64,000 nt of DNA from Bacillota bacterium (GCA_029101005.1 JAQXQE010000006.1:62001-126000), one strand, 5' to 3'; positions 27,040 through 35,531 are shown, numbered from the stretch's first letter. The notes: generated by a model from the letters alone, not told the origin. Numbers and translations: made by a program.

Positions 27040-28599
27040 TTACCATGAATTACCGTCAGGGAGCACCTCGAGTGTAGGATCGAGTGGCTCCTCATTGAAA
27101 ACTGTTCTCATATATGAGTTGATCTGGTCACGAACACCCTGTCTCGATACAACTCTTGGATCAAAGAGGTCGTGGCAGACCCATACGAGGTGAACGCCCT
27201 TCTCTCTTGCGCGGTCCTCAAAGAGTCCGTGCATTCCGTCGAGAGCCTTACAGCTTGTGTGCTCCCAGAGAATAACCATATCTGCGTTGAACTGATCCAC
27301 GAACTCCCAGAGTTCATCGAGCAGAACCTTGTATCCACCGTGTGTACGGTTACGCATAATCATATTCTCAGTCAGCCATGCCATATCGTAGTATGCCTGC
27401 TCTCTGTTCTGAGGTGTGTCCTCCTCAGCAATCATCTTAGTCGATACCATTGAGAGCATATCTGTAAGTGGCACGATTCCCCAGCAGTTCAGCAGCCAGA
27501 GCAAGAAGTCGAAATAGAAGTGCGACTGCACGCCCCATACGATAGCTCTATGTCTGTACTCAGGCACTGCCATTCTCTTCGCCTCGAATGCCTGCTCAGC
27601 AAGCTTTGTCAACTTGCGGTCAGCCTTCTCGAACGCCTCAATCTTACCGCAGATAGCCATATAGTTGGTCTCTGTATAAAGTGCGAGGTTCGAACCGAAA
27701 ACCTGTGGGTAGTCAGTACGGTTCATATCAAGCCACTCCTGGCGGCACTTTGTAGCGTAGTTAACTCTTCTTGCGCACTCGAAGTAGGTCTTCCAGTCCC
27801 ACTTCTCGCCTGTGTGCTCCTCGATAAAAGCAATTGCATTGCGTATCTCCTGCGCAGCGTATTCCTGCACGTCCTCTTCTCTGTGTCTCAGCGGAGCTGC
27901 GAGCTGGAATGTTGGAATGCCCTCTGCCTCGAGTCTCTTACCGATGATTCCATTACTCAGAAGCGAACCATCGCAGGTTGTGTTGCACTGAATTGCACAC
28001 GCACCCACGATAGGAGCATCGCCATCAACTGATACTCCAGCCTCTGCTGCAGGCATTGGACAAACGTCAGGTGCCATTCCGAACTCCTCAATCTTGTCGA
28101 TGTAGTACTCCATCGAATGCTGATTAAGAAGCACCGGTACATATGTTGAAGGTGTCTCTCTGCTGAGGCACTTCAGTGTTGGGAATCCCATCATAACGGC
28201 TGTCATCTCGTTCTCATCCACGAGTACTACCTTCTTTGAGAACTCCTCATCATTGCCCAGTCTCTTATCTCCTCTGAAGAGATTGTCTAGAAGCTTGGCA
28301 ACGTCCTGTATGATAAGATCCTGCTCGACGTGGCACATGCGGAGGTACTCATCTCTGAGTCCCTGTGTATGTCTGTCTACCATCATTGGAACTGCCAGAT
28401 AGTTTGACATCCATCTGTAGCGGAACATTCCCTTAATATTTCTTGGTTTAACTATGAACTTGCCGAGAGTGAACATGATTCCAAGCCATCTCGTATAGTC
28501 ATATGCTGTATCCTTGAAACCTCTCCATTCACGGCGGTTTCTTACTTTGCCCTCGGTGTAGAAGCGACCAAGGTTATCTGCTCCGATCTTCTTAGTCAT
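27040..28599 (-). CDS. 2-hydroxyacyl-CoA dehydratase family subunit (HgdB/BcrC-like), large
   Basis: A 519-residue member of the HgdAB/FldBC/BcrBC family, which binds a 4Fe-4S cluster and uses an injected high-energy electron to dehydrate 2-hydroxyacyl-CoA or reduce related thioesters. Cysteines likely to bind the cluster are in CAIQCNTTCDGS and WEHTSCKALDGMHGLFEDRARE. An N-terminal extension of about 100 residues precedes the domain. Its start codon touches the stop of the partner subunit. No ATP-dependent activator gene is in the window. Confidence 0.82.
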   Translation of the reverse strand: MTKKIGADNLGRFYTEGKVRNRREWRGFKDTAYDYTRWLGIMFTLGKFIVKPRNIKGMFRYRWMSNYLAVPMMVDRHTQGLRDEYLRMCHVEQDLIIQDVAKLLDNLFRGDKRLGNDEEFSKKVVLVDENEMTAVMMGFPTLKCLSRETPSTYVPVLLNQHSMEYYIDKIEEFGMAPDVCPMPAAEAGVSVDGDAPIVGACAIQCNTTCDGSLLSNGIIGKRLEAEGIPTFQLAAPLRHREEDVQEYAAQEIRNAIAFIEEHTGEKWDWKTYFECARRVNYATKCRQEWLDMNRTDYPQVFGSNLALYTETNYMAICGKIEAFEKADRKLTKLAEQAFEAKRMAVPEYRHRAIVWGVQSHFYFDFLLWLLNCWGIVPLTDMLSMVSTKMIAEEDTPQNREQAYYDMAWLTENMIMRNRTHGGYKVLLDELWEFVDQFNADMVILWEHTSCKALDGMHGLFEDRAREKGVHLVWVCHDLFDPRVVSRQGVRDQINSYMRTVFNEEPLDPTLEVLPDGNSW

Positions 28600-29795
28600 T
28601 ACTTGTCACCTCTCTGAATCTTCTTAATCTCGATGCTCTCTACAAATGCCTGTACTCTTGTACGCATCTGTCCCGCACCAGAACTGATAGCGTATGGACG
28701 ATCAACTGTAAGTACCGGATAGCCGTAACCCTCCATCGACACACCGCCCATCATTTTCTCGTATGCCCAAGGATCACAGAACTTAATCTGCTCGTAGATG
28801 ATGCCGTCCGCATTATACTCTTCTGCGAGTTTCTTGACGTATCTCTTACGCTCCTTAATCTTGTCTGTATTCATATAACGTGGGCACTGGCCGTAGTTCA
28901 TATAGTGACGGCAGATCTGTGTGAGTGCATCCTCATCATCGTTCATCTCGATTGGCTCTCTACCAGGATATGAACCAAGGCAGAATCTGTCTGCACACAC
29001 GTATGCACCGCACTCCTCGATGAGCTTGACATAGTCCATATCATCAACCTCTGAACCAACGAGTACAACTCTTGCTCTCCAGTTATTCTCCTTATCAGGC
29101 TTACGTGTCTGAAGTTCCTTGAGTGTCGCCTCAAGCTTATCGATAATCAGATATGCCGGACACACATATGTCGCCAGTGTCAGAATGTGGAACTCATATC
29201 CTGTGATTCTTGGATTCTCTTCCTTTCGGAACTCTCCAATTGCTCTAATGAGCTCGCACATACGGTTGTGCTCTGCAACAGCTTGTCTTAGTGCAGTATC
29301 CGAAATATCAACTCCATAGTTCTTAGCCAATGGCTCAAGGATGTGATTCTTACACTGAAGCACATAGAGATTAAGTCCATTATCATCGGCCTTCATTGGA
29401 ATCTCCATATACTCATAGAAGAACTTATCCTTGCCCTGATTCATAGTATTGAGAAGATCCATATTCTCAATGCAACGATTCATCATTGTACATCCGTCTG
29501 GTGTAATCACGCAGTCTGCGAAATTAAAACCACCCTCCAGCGCACGCTCGAGCAATGCACGTGAATACTCGCACAGGAGGCTTGTCATATAGTAAGTGCT
29601 CATCTCCATTGATCCGGAGCGTGGAGCGCGAAGTCTTACTGAGAAACAACCCCCAAGATTCAGCAGTGGCTCAGGCACATTCTCACATGTGTATGCAACG
29701 CAGATGTTGCCGTCTTTCTTTGCCTTTGTAATCAGCTCATTGTTCGCGTCAAGGAGCAGATTCTCAAAATAAAGCAAATGCTTAAGATCCTTCAT
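28599..29795 (-). CDS. 2-hydroxyacyl-CoA dehydratase family subunit, small
   Basis: About 398 residues, first gene of the operon. Conserved elements are VAYTCENVPEPLLNLGGCFSVRLRAP, DCVITPDGCTMMNRCIENMD, HILTLATYVCPAYLI and the C-terminal YNADGIIYEQIKFCDPWAYEKMM plus YPVLTVDRPY. The cysteines in the GC, DGC, FCDPW blocks fit a 4Fe-4S cluster. I start at MKDLKHLLY: GGAGGAG lies 6 bases before this ATG, while the track start TTG is inside it. Whether the pair acts on a 2-hydroxyacyl-CoA or on another thioester is not decidable here. Confidence 0.82.
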   Translation of the reverse strand: MKDLKHLLYFENLLLDANNELITKAKKDGNICVAYTCENVPEPLLNLGGCFSVRLRAPRSGSMEMSTYYMTSLLCEYSRALLERALEGGFNFADCVITPDGCTMMNRCIENMDLLNTMNQGKDKFFYEYMEIPMKADDNGLNLYVLQCKNHILEPLAKNYGVDISDTALRQAVAEHNRMCELIRAIGEFRKEENPRITGYEFHILTLATYVCPAYLIIDKLEATLKELQTRKPDKENNWRARVVLVGSEVDDMDYVKLIEECGAYVCADRFCLGSYPGREPIEMNDDEDALTQICRHYMNYGQCPRYMNTDKIKERKRYVKKLAEEYNADGIIYEQIKFCDPWAYEKMMGGVSMEGYGYPVLTVDRPYAISSGAGQMRTRVQAFVESIEIKKIQRGDK

Positions 29796-29980
29796 TGTCT
29801 CCTCCAATTGTTCTGATAATCACCCATCCATCCTGCAGATAGGCAACACTAGATTGTTATTTGTTTATCATTATACCATATCCCCCCTAGAGAATACTTA
29901 TGGAATATTAAATACGACAACTGTTAATTATCGAAAGTTGTGGTTAACAGACAACCCGCGCAAATGCCACATCAATCCCA

Positions 29981-30009
29981 ATACAAAAATAAAGGAGCTA
30001 CGCTCCTTT
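29981..30009 (-). terminator. Intrinsic terminator
   Basis: On the minus strand AAAGGAGC/GCTCCTTT with a three-base loop is followed by ATTTTTGT. It sits just past the carbonic anhydrase remnant and ends the DUF4317-SdpI transcript. Confidence 0.8.
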
Positions 30010-30014
30010 CTTCA

Positions 30015-30165
30015 CTACTTACTAACCTTCTTGATGATATCCTCGATGATAGATTGCTCCGACAACCCTGATTACAAAGAGTTCGCCGATTCCCGCCGAG
30101 AAAATCACTTCGGGAATCTCCCTCGAATCCGAGCATGCGAGAATAATCGCATAAGGATTCTGCAT
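30015..30165 (-). pseudogene. Beta-carbonic anhydrase remnant with internal deletion
   Basis: On the minus strand MQNPYAIILACSDSREIPEVIFSAGIGELFVIRVVGA is clearly the zinc-site region of a beta-class carbonic anhydrase (CSDSR is the Cys/Asp-Arg dyad). Right after, the frame runs into TAG, while another frame reads SIIEDIIKKVSK and TAG, which looks like the C-terminus. So the middle of the gene, with the His and second Cys zinc ligands, and the N-terminal 30 to 40 residues are missing. The ATG overlaps the TAA of the SdpI gene (TAATG). Confidence 0.72.
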
Positions 30166-30530
30166 TACAATCTATTTCCGTCTTTGTCGAAAGTCTGCTT
30201 CATAGCCTTCTGAACCACATAGATTGAAGCGAAGATTACTACAATCTGAATGCCCTCGAGAACGAGTGTCATAATCACAAAAGCGTCCTCACTTGCATAT
30301 CTGAAGAAAAGTTGCACAAGCAGACTCAAAGCAAATAGCGGTCCGCCCCAGCAAAGCCAGACTCTTCCACACATTTTGTTCGCGAAATTCCAGGTGTCCT
30401 GGTTCTTCATCGAAAGATCAGTTCTGTAGCCATATATTGAATTGATTGTCTTAGGCGTGCGGTAATACAGCAGCCATCCGCCAATCAGGAGAATTGCTGG
30501 AATCAGCAGGTTACACAGCCAAATGAACAT
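30165..30530 (-). CDS. SdpI/YhfL-family membrane protein
   Basis: 121 residues with three hydrophobic segments (LCNLLIPAILLIGGWLLYY, WGGPLFALSLLVQLFF, VIMTLVLEGIQIVVIFASIYVV) and the SdpI-type loop TINSIYGYRTDLSMKNQDTWNFAN. SdpI in Bacillus gives immunity to the SdpC toxin, but many homologues are of unknown role, and no toxin gene is visible nearby. It follows the DUF4317 gene by three bases, with its GAGGAG inside that gene's end. Confidence 0.8.
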   Translation of the reverse strand: MFIWLCNLLIPAILLIGGWLLYYRTPKTINSIYGYRTDLSMKNQDTWNFANKMCGRVWLCWGGPLFALSLLVQLFFRYASEDAFVIMTLVLEGIQIVVIFASIYVVQKAMKQTFDKDGNRL

Positions 30531-30533
30531 ATA

Positions 30534-31673
30534 CTACTCCTCTCCGAGGACAACATCTACTCCGTTAACTGTCATTGAGCCGACAGGAATCATCAGGTAG
30601 TTGCGACCATCGATTACCTGAGTCTTGAGCGAGTGAACGTGCTCTGGATCAATTGTGATCTTAGCCTCAGGAGTCTCAATTACGAACTTCTTAGTCTCAA
30701 CGAGATTCGCTGGATTAATTATATCACTATCATCAAACTGCTTCACGCAATTATCCTTGAATGCCTGCGCCTTCTCGACAGATACACCATTCTGCTCAAG
30801 AATATTGCGCACATCACTCACATACAGCTCCGGCGCTTCAAGGTCGTTGCTCTCCTTGTGGACGAGTACCGCCTCACGGAGGTTGCTGTAGACAACTTTT
30901 ACCACGTCGAGACTGCACTCCTCTTCGAGAGAGTCTGCGAGCACTGTGCTAAAAGCATTCATCTGCAGGTCGGCAGCCATCGGCTTATGCGGTGCTTTGA
31001 ATACATTCTCGATGAATTTGTCCTGCTGCTTACCGAGCGCCCTTGTGTAGTAGAGAGCATTGTAGATATTAGTTGCGCCCTCGTCGTATGCAGGGAACAT
31101 GAAGCCGAGCTGGGGATTTGCGAGCAGACTTCCAGTTGAGATGCCTCTGAAGCTGTGCTGCTGAGAATTGTACTGAAGGGCCGCCTTTGAATCCTTGACC
31201 GGGCAGATTGCGCAGAGGAAGTAGTCAAACTGTTCGCCCGACTCATCGAACTGCTTGTGACCGTCCTCGCCCTTGTATGGAATATCATAGGTATCAGCTG
31301 CGAGCAGGATTACATAGCTTGTGTCCTCGAACTCAACCGACTCGATGATTCTATCGTAGAGAAGCTTACGCATATCCTCGTTGCCGCAGTGGCTCATGCG
31401 GAGCATCTGCAGGAGCTTGTGCTCATCTGAATTGCCGACATCATCAGTTGCGAACTCGATATTCACGAGATTTCTGCCCAGAGTGCCCGACAGCAGCTTA
31501 CGAAAAACCCCACAGTACATCTCGCGCTCTTCCTGATCCATCTCGAGCACATTAATGTCAATATACGAAACTACCTCTCGCGCAGCGTTGACATAGCAGC
31601 CGTATACTTTTCTGTAGTTCTCGAGTTCCTTGTCTATGCGTTTCTTAATTTCTCTGATATCCTTGCGATTCAT
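30534..31673 (-). CDS. DUF4317 protein
   Basis: A 379-residue cytoplasmic protein starting MNRKDIREIKKRIDKELENYRKVYGCYVNAAREVVSYID. The block EEREMYCGVFRKLLSGTLGRNLVNIEF and the central NPQLGFMFPAYDEGATNIYNALYYTRA fit the DUF4317 family of Clostridia, which has no known function. AAAGG before the ATG. It is the first gene of a short operon with SdpI and, formerly, the carbonic anhydrase. Confidence 0.82.
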   Translation of the reverse strand: MNRKDIREIKKRIDKELENYRKVYGCYVNAAREVVSYIDINVLEMDQEEREMYCGVFRKLLSGTLGRNLVNIEFATDDVGNSDEHKLLQMLRMSHCGNEDMRKLLYDRIIESVEFEDTSYVILLAADTYDIPYKGEDGHKQFDESGEQFDYFLCAICPVKDSKAALQYNSQQHSFRGISTGSLLANPQLGFMFPAYDEGATNIYNALYYTRALGKQQDKFIENVFKAPHKPMAADLQMNAFSTVLADSLEEECSLDVVKVVYSNLREAVLVHKESNDLEAPELYVSDVRNILEQNGVSVEKAQAFKDNCVKQFDDSDIINPANLVETKKFVIETPEAKITIDPEHVHSLKTQVIDGRNYLMIPVGSMTVNGVDVVLGEE

Positions 31674-31714
31674 TCTATTAACCTTTCGTGTATATAGTTC
31701 TCAGTCTTGTAGCT

Positions 31715-31744
31715 AAAAGAACGGCTTTCATACGAAAGCCGTTC
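31715..31744 (-). terminator. Intrinsic terminator of serC
   Basis: Perfect 11-base stem GAACGGCTTTC/GAAAGCCGTTC with a four-base loop and TTTT on the minus strand. Confidence 0.85.
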
Positions 31745-31775
31745 TGTCTTAGTATCGATAAGCGTGCTTGCTATC

Positions 31776-32858
31776 TTACTTGTTTGCCTCGTAGTTCTTG
31801 AGGAACTCAACGAGAGCGTCAACACCCTCCTGTGGCATTGCATTGTAGATTGAAGCTCTGAGTCCGCCAACGCTTCTGTGACCCTTGAGGTTATCGAAGC
31901 CGCACTCCTTTGAAGCAGCAACTACAGCCTTGTCCTCTTCCTCATCACCTGTTGTGAATGTGCAGTTCATGAGTGAACGATCTGCTGGCTCAACGTTACC
32001 CTTGAAGAGCTCGCTGCTGTCGAGGAAGTCGTAGAATGTCTTAGCCTTAGCCTCGTTTCTTCTCTGAACCTCCTCAAGTCCTCCGATTGAAAGGAGATAC
32101 TTGAATACCTTACCGCAGCAGTAGATTGCCCATGTGTTAGGTGTGTTGTACATTGAATCCTTGTCAGCGTGGATCTTGTAGCTCATATATGTTGGGCAGA
32201 ACTCAGGAACATCTCCGATGAGATCCTCTCTGATGATTACTACTGACATACCAGCAGGTCCAACGTTCTTCTGAACTCCAGCCCAGATCATGCCATAGTC
32301 CTCAACATTGCATGGCTTTGAGAGGAACATTGATGACTGATCTGAAACAAGAACCTTACCCTTTGCGTCAGGGAGCTTGTTGAATGTTGTTCCGTTGATT
32401 GTTTCGTTCTCACAGATGTATACATAGTCTGCATTCTCTGGGATATCGAGATCGCTGCAATCTGGAATATATGAGAAGTTCTTATCAGCCGATGAAGCAA
32501 CGATCTTAACCTCGCCGTACTTCTTAGCCTCTGCGATAGCCTTCTTTGACCATGTACCTGTCTCTACGTAGCAAGCAACTCCGTCCTTGAGAAGGTTGAG
32601 TGGAACCATAGCGAACTGTGTTGTACCACCACCCTGAACGAAGAGAACCTTGTAGTTATCAGGAATGTTCATGAGCTTGCGAAGGTCTGCAACTGCCTCC
32701 TCGTAGATCTGGATGAAAGCCTTTGATCTGTGACTCATCTCCATTACTGACATACCAGTTCCTCTGTAGTTGAGAACCTCAGCTGCGATCTCCTCGAGAA
32801 CTGGTTCTGGCATCATAGCAGGGCCTGCTGAAAAGTTAAATACTCTCTCGTATTTCAT
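31776..32858 (-). CDS. serC: Phosphoserine aminotransferase
   Basis: A 360-residue fold-type I PLP enzyme for serine biosynthesis (3-phosphohydroxypyruvate to phosphoserine). Start VFNFSAGPAMMPEPVLEE, FVQGGGTTQFAMVPLN, and WAGVQKNVGPAGMSVVII with the PLP lysine are typical, as is the C-terminal GHRSVGGLRASIYNAMP. GGAGG before the ATG. The partner serA lies 6.7 kb away on the other strand, separated by the GC-rich cassette and uvrC. Confidence 0.95.
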   Translation of the reverse strand: MKYERVFNFSAGPAMMPEPVLEEIAAEVLNYRGTGMSVMEMSHRSKAFIQIYEEAVADLRKLMNIPDNYKVLFVQGGGTTQFAMVPLNLLKDGVACYVETGTWSKKAIAEAKKYGEVKIVASSADKNFSYIPDCSDLDIPENADYVYICENETINGTTFNKLPDAKGKVLVSDQSSMFLSKPCNVEDYGMIWAGVQKNVGPAGMSVVIIREDLIGDVPEFCPTYMSYKIHADKDSMYNTPNTWAIYCCGKVFKYLLSIGGLEEVQRRNEAKAKTFYDFLDSSELFKGNVEPADRSLMNCTFTTGDEEEDKAVVAASKECGFDNLKGHRSVGGLRASIYNAMPQEGVDALVEFLKNYEANK

Positions 32859-33281
32859 TTTAATCCTCCAATAATTAAATGCACTGAATGTTATGTTTAA
32901 TACATCGTTTCTACTTTATCACAGATTGCATCAAAAGTCGAACACATATCCAATTCATACAAGGCAAAACATAGCCTTACGCTGAAGGCTCCCCTTCTCC
33001 TATCTGAACCATACTGAAGCCTTCTCCATGCACCTCATACGACTCCAGACCAATCACTCTCCTTATCGTAAAAAATAAATGCAAGTTTCAAAGTATCAAT
33101 TTGATACCTGTTACTTACACTTCTATGGTACAAAAAAAGAGCGGAAGCATATCATAACAATATGATACGCTTTCGCTCTTTTCATCTCTGAAAGTAAATA
33201 CCAATTTTGATACGGACTGCACACCCTACCGACCTTTCGTGTAAAGGTTCAGAGGGGTGTGCATCTTTTAATGATATGTTT
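32859..33281. other. Intergenic region between serC and merR with a possible gene remnant
   Basis: This stretch holds the serC leader, a possible gene tail on the minus strand (32977-33087, reading TIRRVIGLESYEVHGEGFSMVQIGEGEPSA then TAA, not identified), the palindromic element at 33093-33213 and a stem-loop at 33219-33262 (GCACACCC with GGGTGTGC) beyond the merR stop. The tail has no start or ribosome binding site and could be the end of a gene cut off by the palindromic element. I see no complete gene. Confidence 0.4.
33093..33213. repeat. 121-base imperfect palindrome, MITE-like
   Basis: The two halves are imperfect inverted copies. The core is AAGAGCGGAAGCATATCATA/TATGATACGCTTTCGCTCTT around ACAA, and the outer ends are GTATCAA and TTTTGATAC. 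The core with its flanking A/T runs could serve as a bidirectional terminator, but the pairing extends further than a terminator needs. No clear target-site duplication is seen. It marks the left side of the GC-rich cassette. Confidence 0.45.
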
Positions 33282-33722
33282 TTATTCCTGGTGTGCATTT
33301 TCATATGCTCTTTGTATATCCTCCGGCAATCCGTTCGGAATCATGCTCTGCACTTGATCTTCACCGCCATCCCGCATTGCCTGCTCATAGTACCAGCACT
33401 TGAATTTCAGCATATCCAACACTTTATTCATGTGGACAAGTTCTGCCTCAAGTCTCTCTCTTTGCTTTTCAATGAGTGCTTTTCTCTGCGGATAGGTGGA
33501 TGCACCTTCTACGCACCAATCCATGAATTGTTTAATATCCTTGATTTCCAGACCGGATTTCTTCAAGCATTCGATGACCCGCAGGGCTTCCAATTCGTTA
33601 TCGCTGAATTTACGGATGCCCGATATTCTTTCCATATTCGGAAAAAGTCCCTGTTTATCATAGTAACGCAAGGTGGAAATGGGCAATCCAAACATTTCTG
33701 AAACTTGTCCAATCGTATACAT
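33282..33722 (-). CDS. MerR-family transcriptional regulator
   Basis: 146 residues. N-terminal winged helix MYTIGQVSEMFGLPISTLRYYDKQGLFPNMERISGIRKFSDNELEALRVIECLKKSGLEIKDIKQFMDW is a textbook MerR domain; a coiled coil (KALIEKQRERLEAELVHMNKVLDMLKFK) follows for dimerisation. No cysteine cluster typical of metal sensors is present. It is divergent from the oxidoreductase gene and likely activates it through the operator at 33765-33795. Confidence 0.9.
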   Translation of the reverse strand: MYTIGQVSEMFGLPISTLRYYDKQGLFPNMERISGIRKFSDNELEALRVIECLKKSGLEIKDIKQFMDWCVEGASTYPQRKALIEKQRERLEAELVHMNKVLDMLKFKCWYYEQAMRDGGEDQVQSMIPNGLPEDIQRAYENAHQE

Positions 33723-33764
33723 AAATCTCCTAAATAAATTTACAAATAAATATTACGAAAACCC

Positions 33765-33795
33765 TTGACCTAAAGTTAGGTTTAGGTACTATCGT
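33765..33795 (+). promoter_or_regulatory. MerR-type promoter and operator
   Basis: TTGACC and TATCGT are separated by 19 bases, the overlong spacing typical of MerR-activated promoters, and the spacer holds the dyad CCTAAA-N6-TTTAGG. It drives the oxidoreductase gene. A 16-base alternative with TACTAT is also possible. Confidence 0.72.
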
Positions 33796-33846
33796 TAGTG
33801 TAGCATAAATGTCTAACAAATACAATACATAGAGGAGATTTTTATC

Positions 33847-34386
33847 ATGCGTAAAAATGTTTTGATTCTATCTTCCAGCCCTCGCAAGGGCGGCAATTCC
33901 GAGGCACTGGCGGCGGCTTTTGCCAAGGGCGCACAGGAAACGGGCAATCGGGTAGAGACTGTGTATCTGCGGGAAAAGCAGTACGGCTTCTGCAAGGGCT
34001 GTCTTGCCTGTCAGAAGCTGGGGCACTGTGTTATCAAGGATGACGCAGTGGAGATCGCGGCCAAGATGCACGATGCCGATGTGCTGGTGTTTGCAACGCC
34101 GGTCTACTATTACAGCGTCAGCGGTCAGCTCAAGACCATGCTGGATCGTGCCAATCCGCTGTTCGGTACAGACTATGCCTTCACGAAGGTTTACATGCTG
34201 GCGACGGCGGCGGAGGACGGGCCGGAAACCGTGGTGGGCAGCGAAAAGGCCGTGCAGGGCTGGGTGGACTGCTTTGACCGCAGTGAATTGGCGGGAACCG
34301 TATTTGCCGGCGGTGTAACCGATGTGGGCGAAATTGCCGGGCACCCTGCATTGGAAAAAGCGCACCAGATGGGAAAGGAGATTTGA
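33847..34386 (+). CDS. Flavodoxin-fold NAD(P)H-dependent oxidoreductase
   Basis: 179 residues. MRKNVLILSSSPRKGGNSEALAAAFAKGA is the FMN-phosphate loop of the NADPH-dependent FMN reductase/iron-sulfur flavoprotein group; CKGCLACQKLGHCVIKDD is the usual cysteine-rich segment, and VFATPVYYYSVSGQLKTMLDR completes the flavin site. Base composition is much richer in G and C than the flanking genes. It forms an operon with the hydrolase gene 3 bases downstream and is divergent from merR. Confidence 0.9.
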   Translation: MRKNVLILSSSPRKGGNSEALAAAFAKGAQETGNRVETVYLREKQYGFCKGCLACQKLGHCVIKDDAVEIAAKMHDADVLVFATPVYYYSVSGQLKTMLDRANPLFGTDYAFTKVYMLATAAEDGPETVVGSEKAVQGWVDCFDRSELAGTVFAGGVTDVGEIAGHPALEKAHQMGKEI

Positions 34387-34389
34387 ATT

Positions 34390-35361
34390 ATGGAGAAGCT
34401 GAATTTGACACAGGAATGGGACAAGGTGTTTCCCAAAAGCGAAAAGGTCTATCATCGAAAAGTGACCTTTCATAACCGCTACGGCATTACGCTGGCAGCG
34501 GATCTGTACACGCCGAAAGGCGCAGAGGGTAAGCTGCCCGCCATCGCCGTCAGCGGCCCCTTCGGCGCGGTGAAAGAGCAGTCCTCCGGCCTGTATGCAC
34601 AGAAAATGGCAGAGTTGGGCTTTCTGACACTGGCCTTTGACCCGTCCTACACCGGCGAGAGCGGCGGCACGCCTCGGTATGTGGCGTCGCCGGACATCAA
34701 CACCGAGGATTTCTGCGCGGCGGTGGATTTCCTCTCCGTGCAGGAGAATGTGGACCCCGAGCGGATCGGTATCATCGGTATCTGCGGCTGGGGCGGCATG
34801 GCGATCAATGCCGCCGCCATGGACACCCGTATCAAGGCAACCGCCGCCATGACCATGTACGACATGACCCGTGTGAACGCCAATGGATATTTTGACAGCG
34901 AAAATACCGCCGATGCCCGTTACGCAAAGAAACAGGCCATGAATGCCCAGCGCACCGCCGACTACAAAAACGGCACCTATGCCCTGGCGGGCGGTGTAGT
35001 CGATCCGTTGCCGGAGGATGCCCCGCAGTTTGTGAAGGACTACTACGGTTATTATAAAACCCGTCGTGGCTACCATCCCCGCTCTCTCAATTCTAATGGA
35101 GGCTGGAATTTGACTTCCTCTCTGTCCTTTATGAATATGCCGATTTTGCAGTATGCCGGTGAGATTCGCTCTGCTGTTCTGCTGGTGCATGGGGAAAAGG
35201 CGCATTCCCGCTATTTCAGTGAGGGTGCTTACGAAAAGCTGACCGGAGATAACAAGGAATTGATGATCATTCCGGGGGCAAACCATGTTGACCTCTATGA
35301 CAACCTGGAGGCAATCCCCTTTGAAAAACTGAGAGGTTTCTTTGAGGAATACTTGAAATAA
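34390..35361 (+). CDS. Alpha/beta hydrolase
   Basis: 323 residues. The alpha/beta hydrolase fold shows a strand-turn LPAIAVSGPFGAVKEQ, a nucleophile elbow at GIIGICGWGGMA where cysteine (ICGWG) replaces the usual serine, a late acid region LVHGEKAHSRYFSEGAY, and histidine in IPGANHVDLYD. The Cys elbow resembles dienelactone-hydrolase-like proteins. The gene shares the high GC and codon bias of its partner. Substrate unknown. Confidence 0.85.
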   Translation: MEKLNLTQEWDKVFPKSEKVYHRKVTFHNRYGITLAADLYTPKGAEGKLPAIAVSGPFGAVKEQSSGLYAQKMAELGFLTLAFDPSYTGESGGTPRYVASPDINTEDFCAAVDFLSVQENVDPERIGIIGICGWGGMAINAAAMDTRIKATAAMTMYDMTRVNANGYFDSENTADARYAKKQAMNAQRTADYKNGTYALAGGVVDPLPEDAPQFVKDYYGYYKTRRGYHPRSLNSNGGWNLTSSLSFMNMPILQYAGEIRSAVLLVHGEKAHSRYFSEGAYEKLTGDNKELMIIPGANHVDLYDNLEAIPFEKLRGFFEEYLK

Positions 35362-35383
35362 ATAATTCATACGCAAAAACACA

Positions 35384-35428
35384 AACAGGCTCCACGGTGA
35401 CCATTTCAGAACTACCGTAGAGCCTGTT
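35384..35428 (+). terminator. Terminator-like hairpin after the cassette
   Basis: Stem ACAGGCTC-CACGGT pairing with ACCGTA-GAGCCTGT around a 15-base loop, followed by TATCGTTAAA. It lies 23 bases past the hydrolase stop and probably ends the oxidoreductase-hydrolase transcript. Confidence 0.65.
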
Positions 35429-35531
35429 ATCGTTAAAGGGTATATTAAAACCCTTGTAAACAGCGGCTTTTGCAAAAAAAAAACGAGACGCCTGCTTCGA
35501 TACGTATTATATCAAAACTGGTGTCCGGTTA

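Noticed and set aside
33219-33262. Intrinsic terminator of merR
   Set aside because: The stem GCACACCC/GGGTGTGC is real, but on the merR strand it is not followed by a T-run; I list it only as a stem-loop in the intergenic entry.
33868-35475. A 535-codon open frame on the minus strand under the oxidoreductase and hydrolase genes
   Set aside because: It is antisense to two well-supported enzyme genes; high GC in their third positions removes stops from this frame. The translation is His/Arg/Gly rich with no recognisable domain.
33200-35531. Attachment-site repeat of the tRNA-Leu 3' end
   Set aside because: No second copy of the tRNA end (TCCTTTCATCCGCACCA) was seen near the left boundary of the cassette, and no integrase is present.
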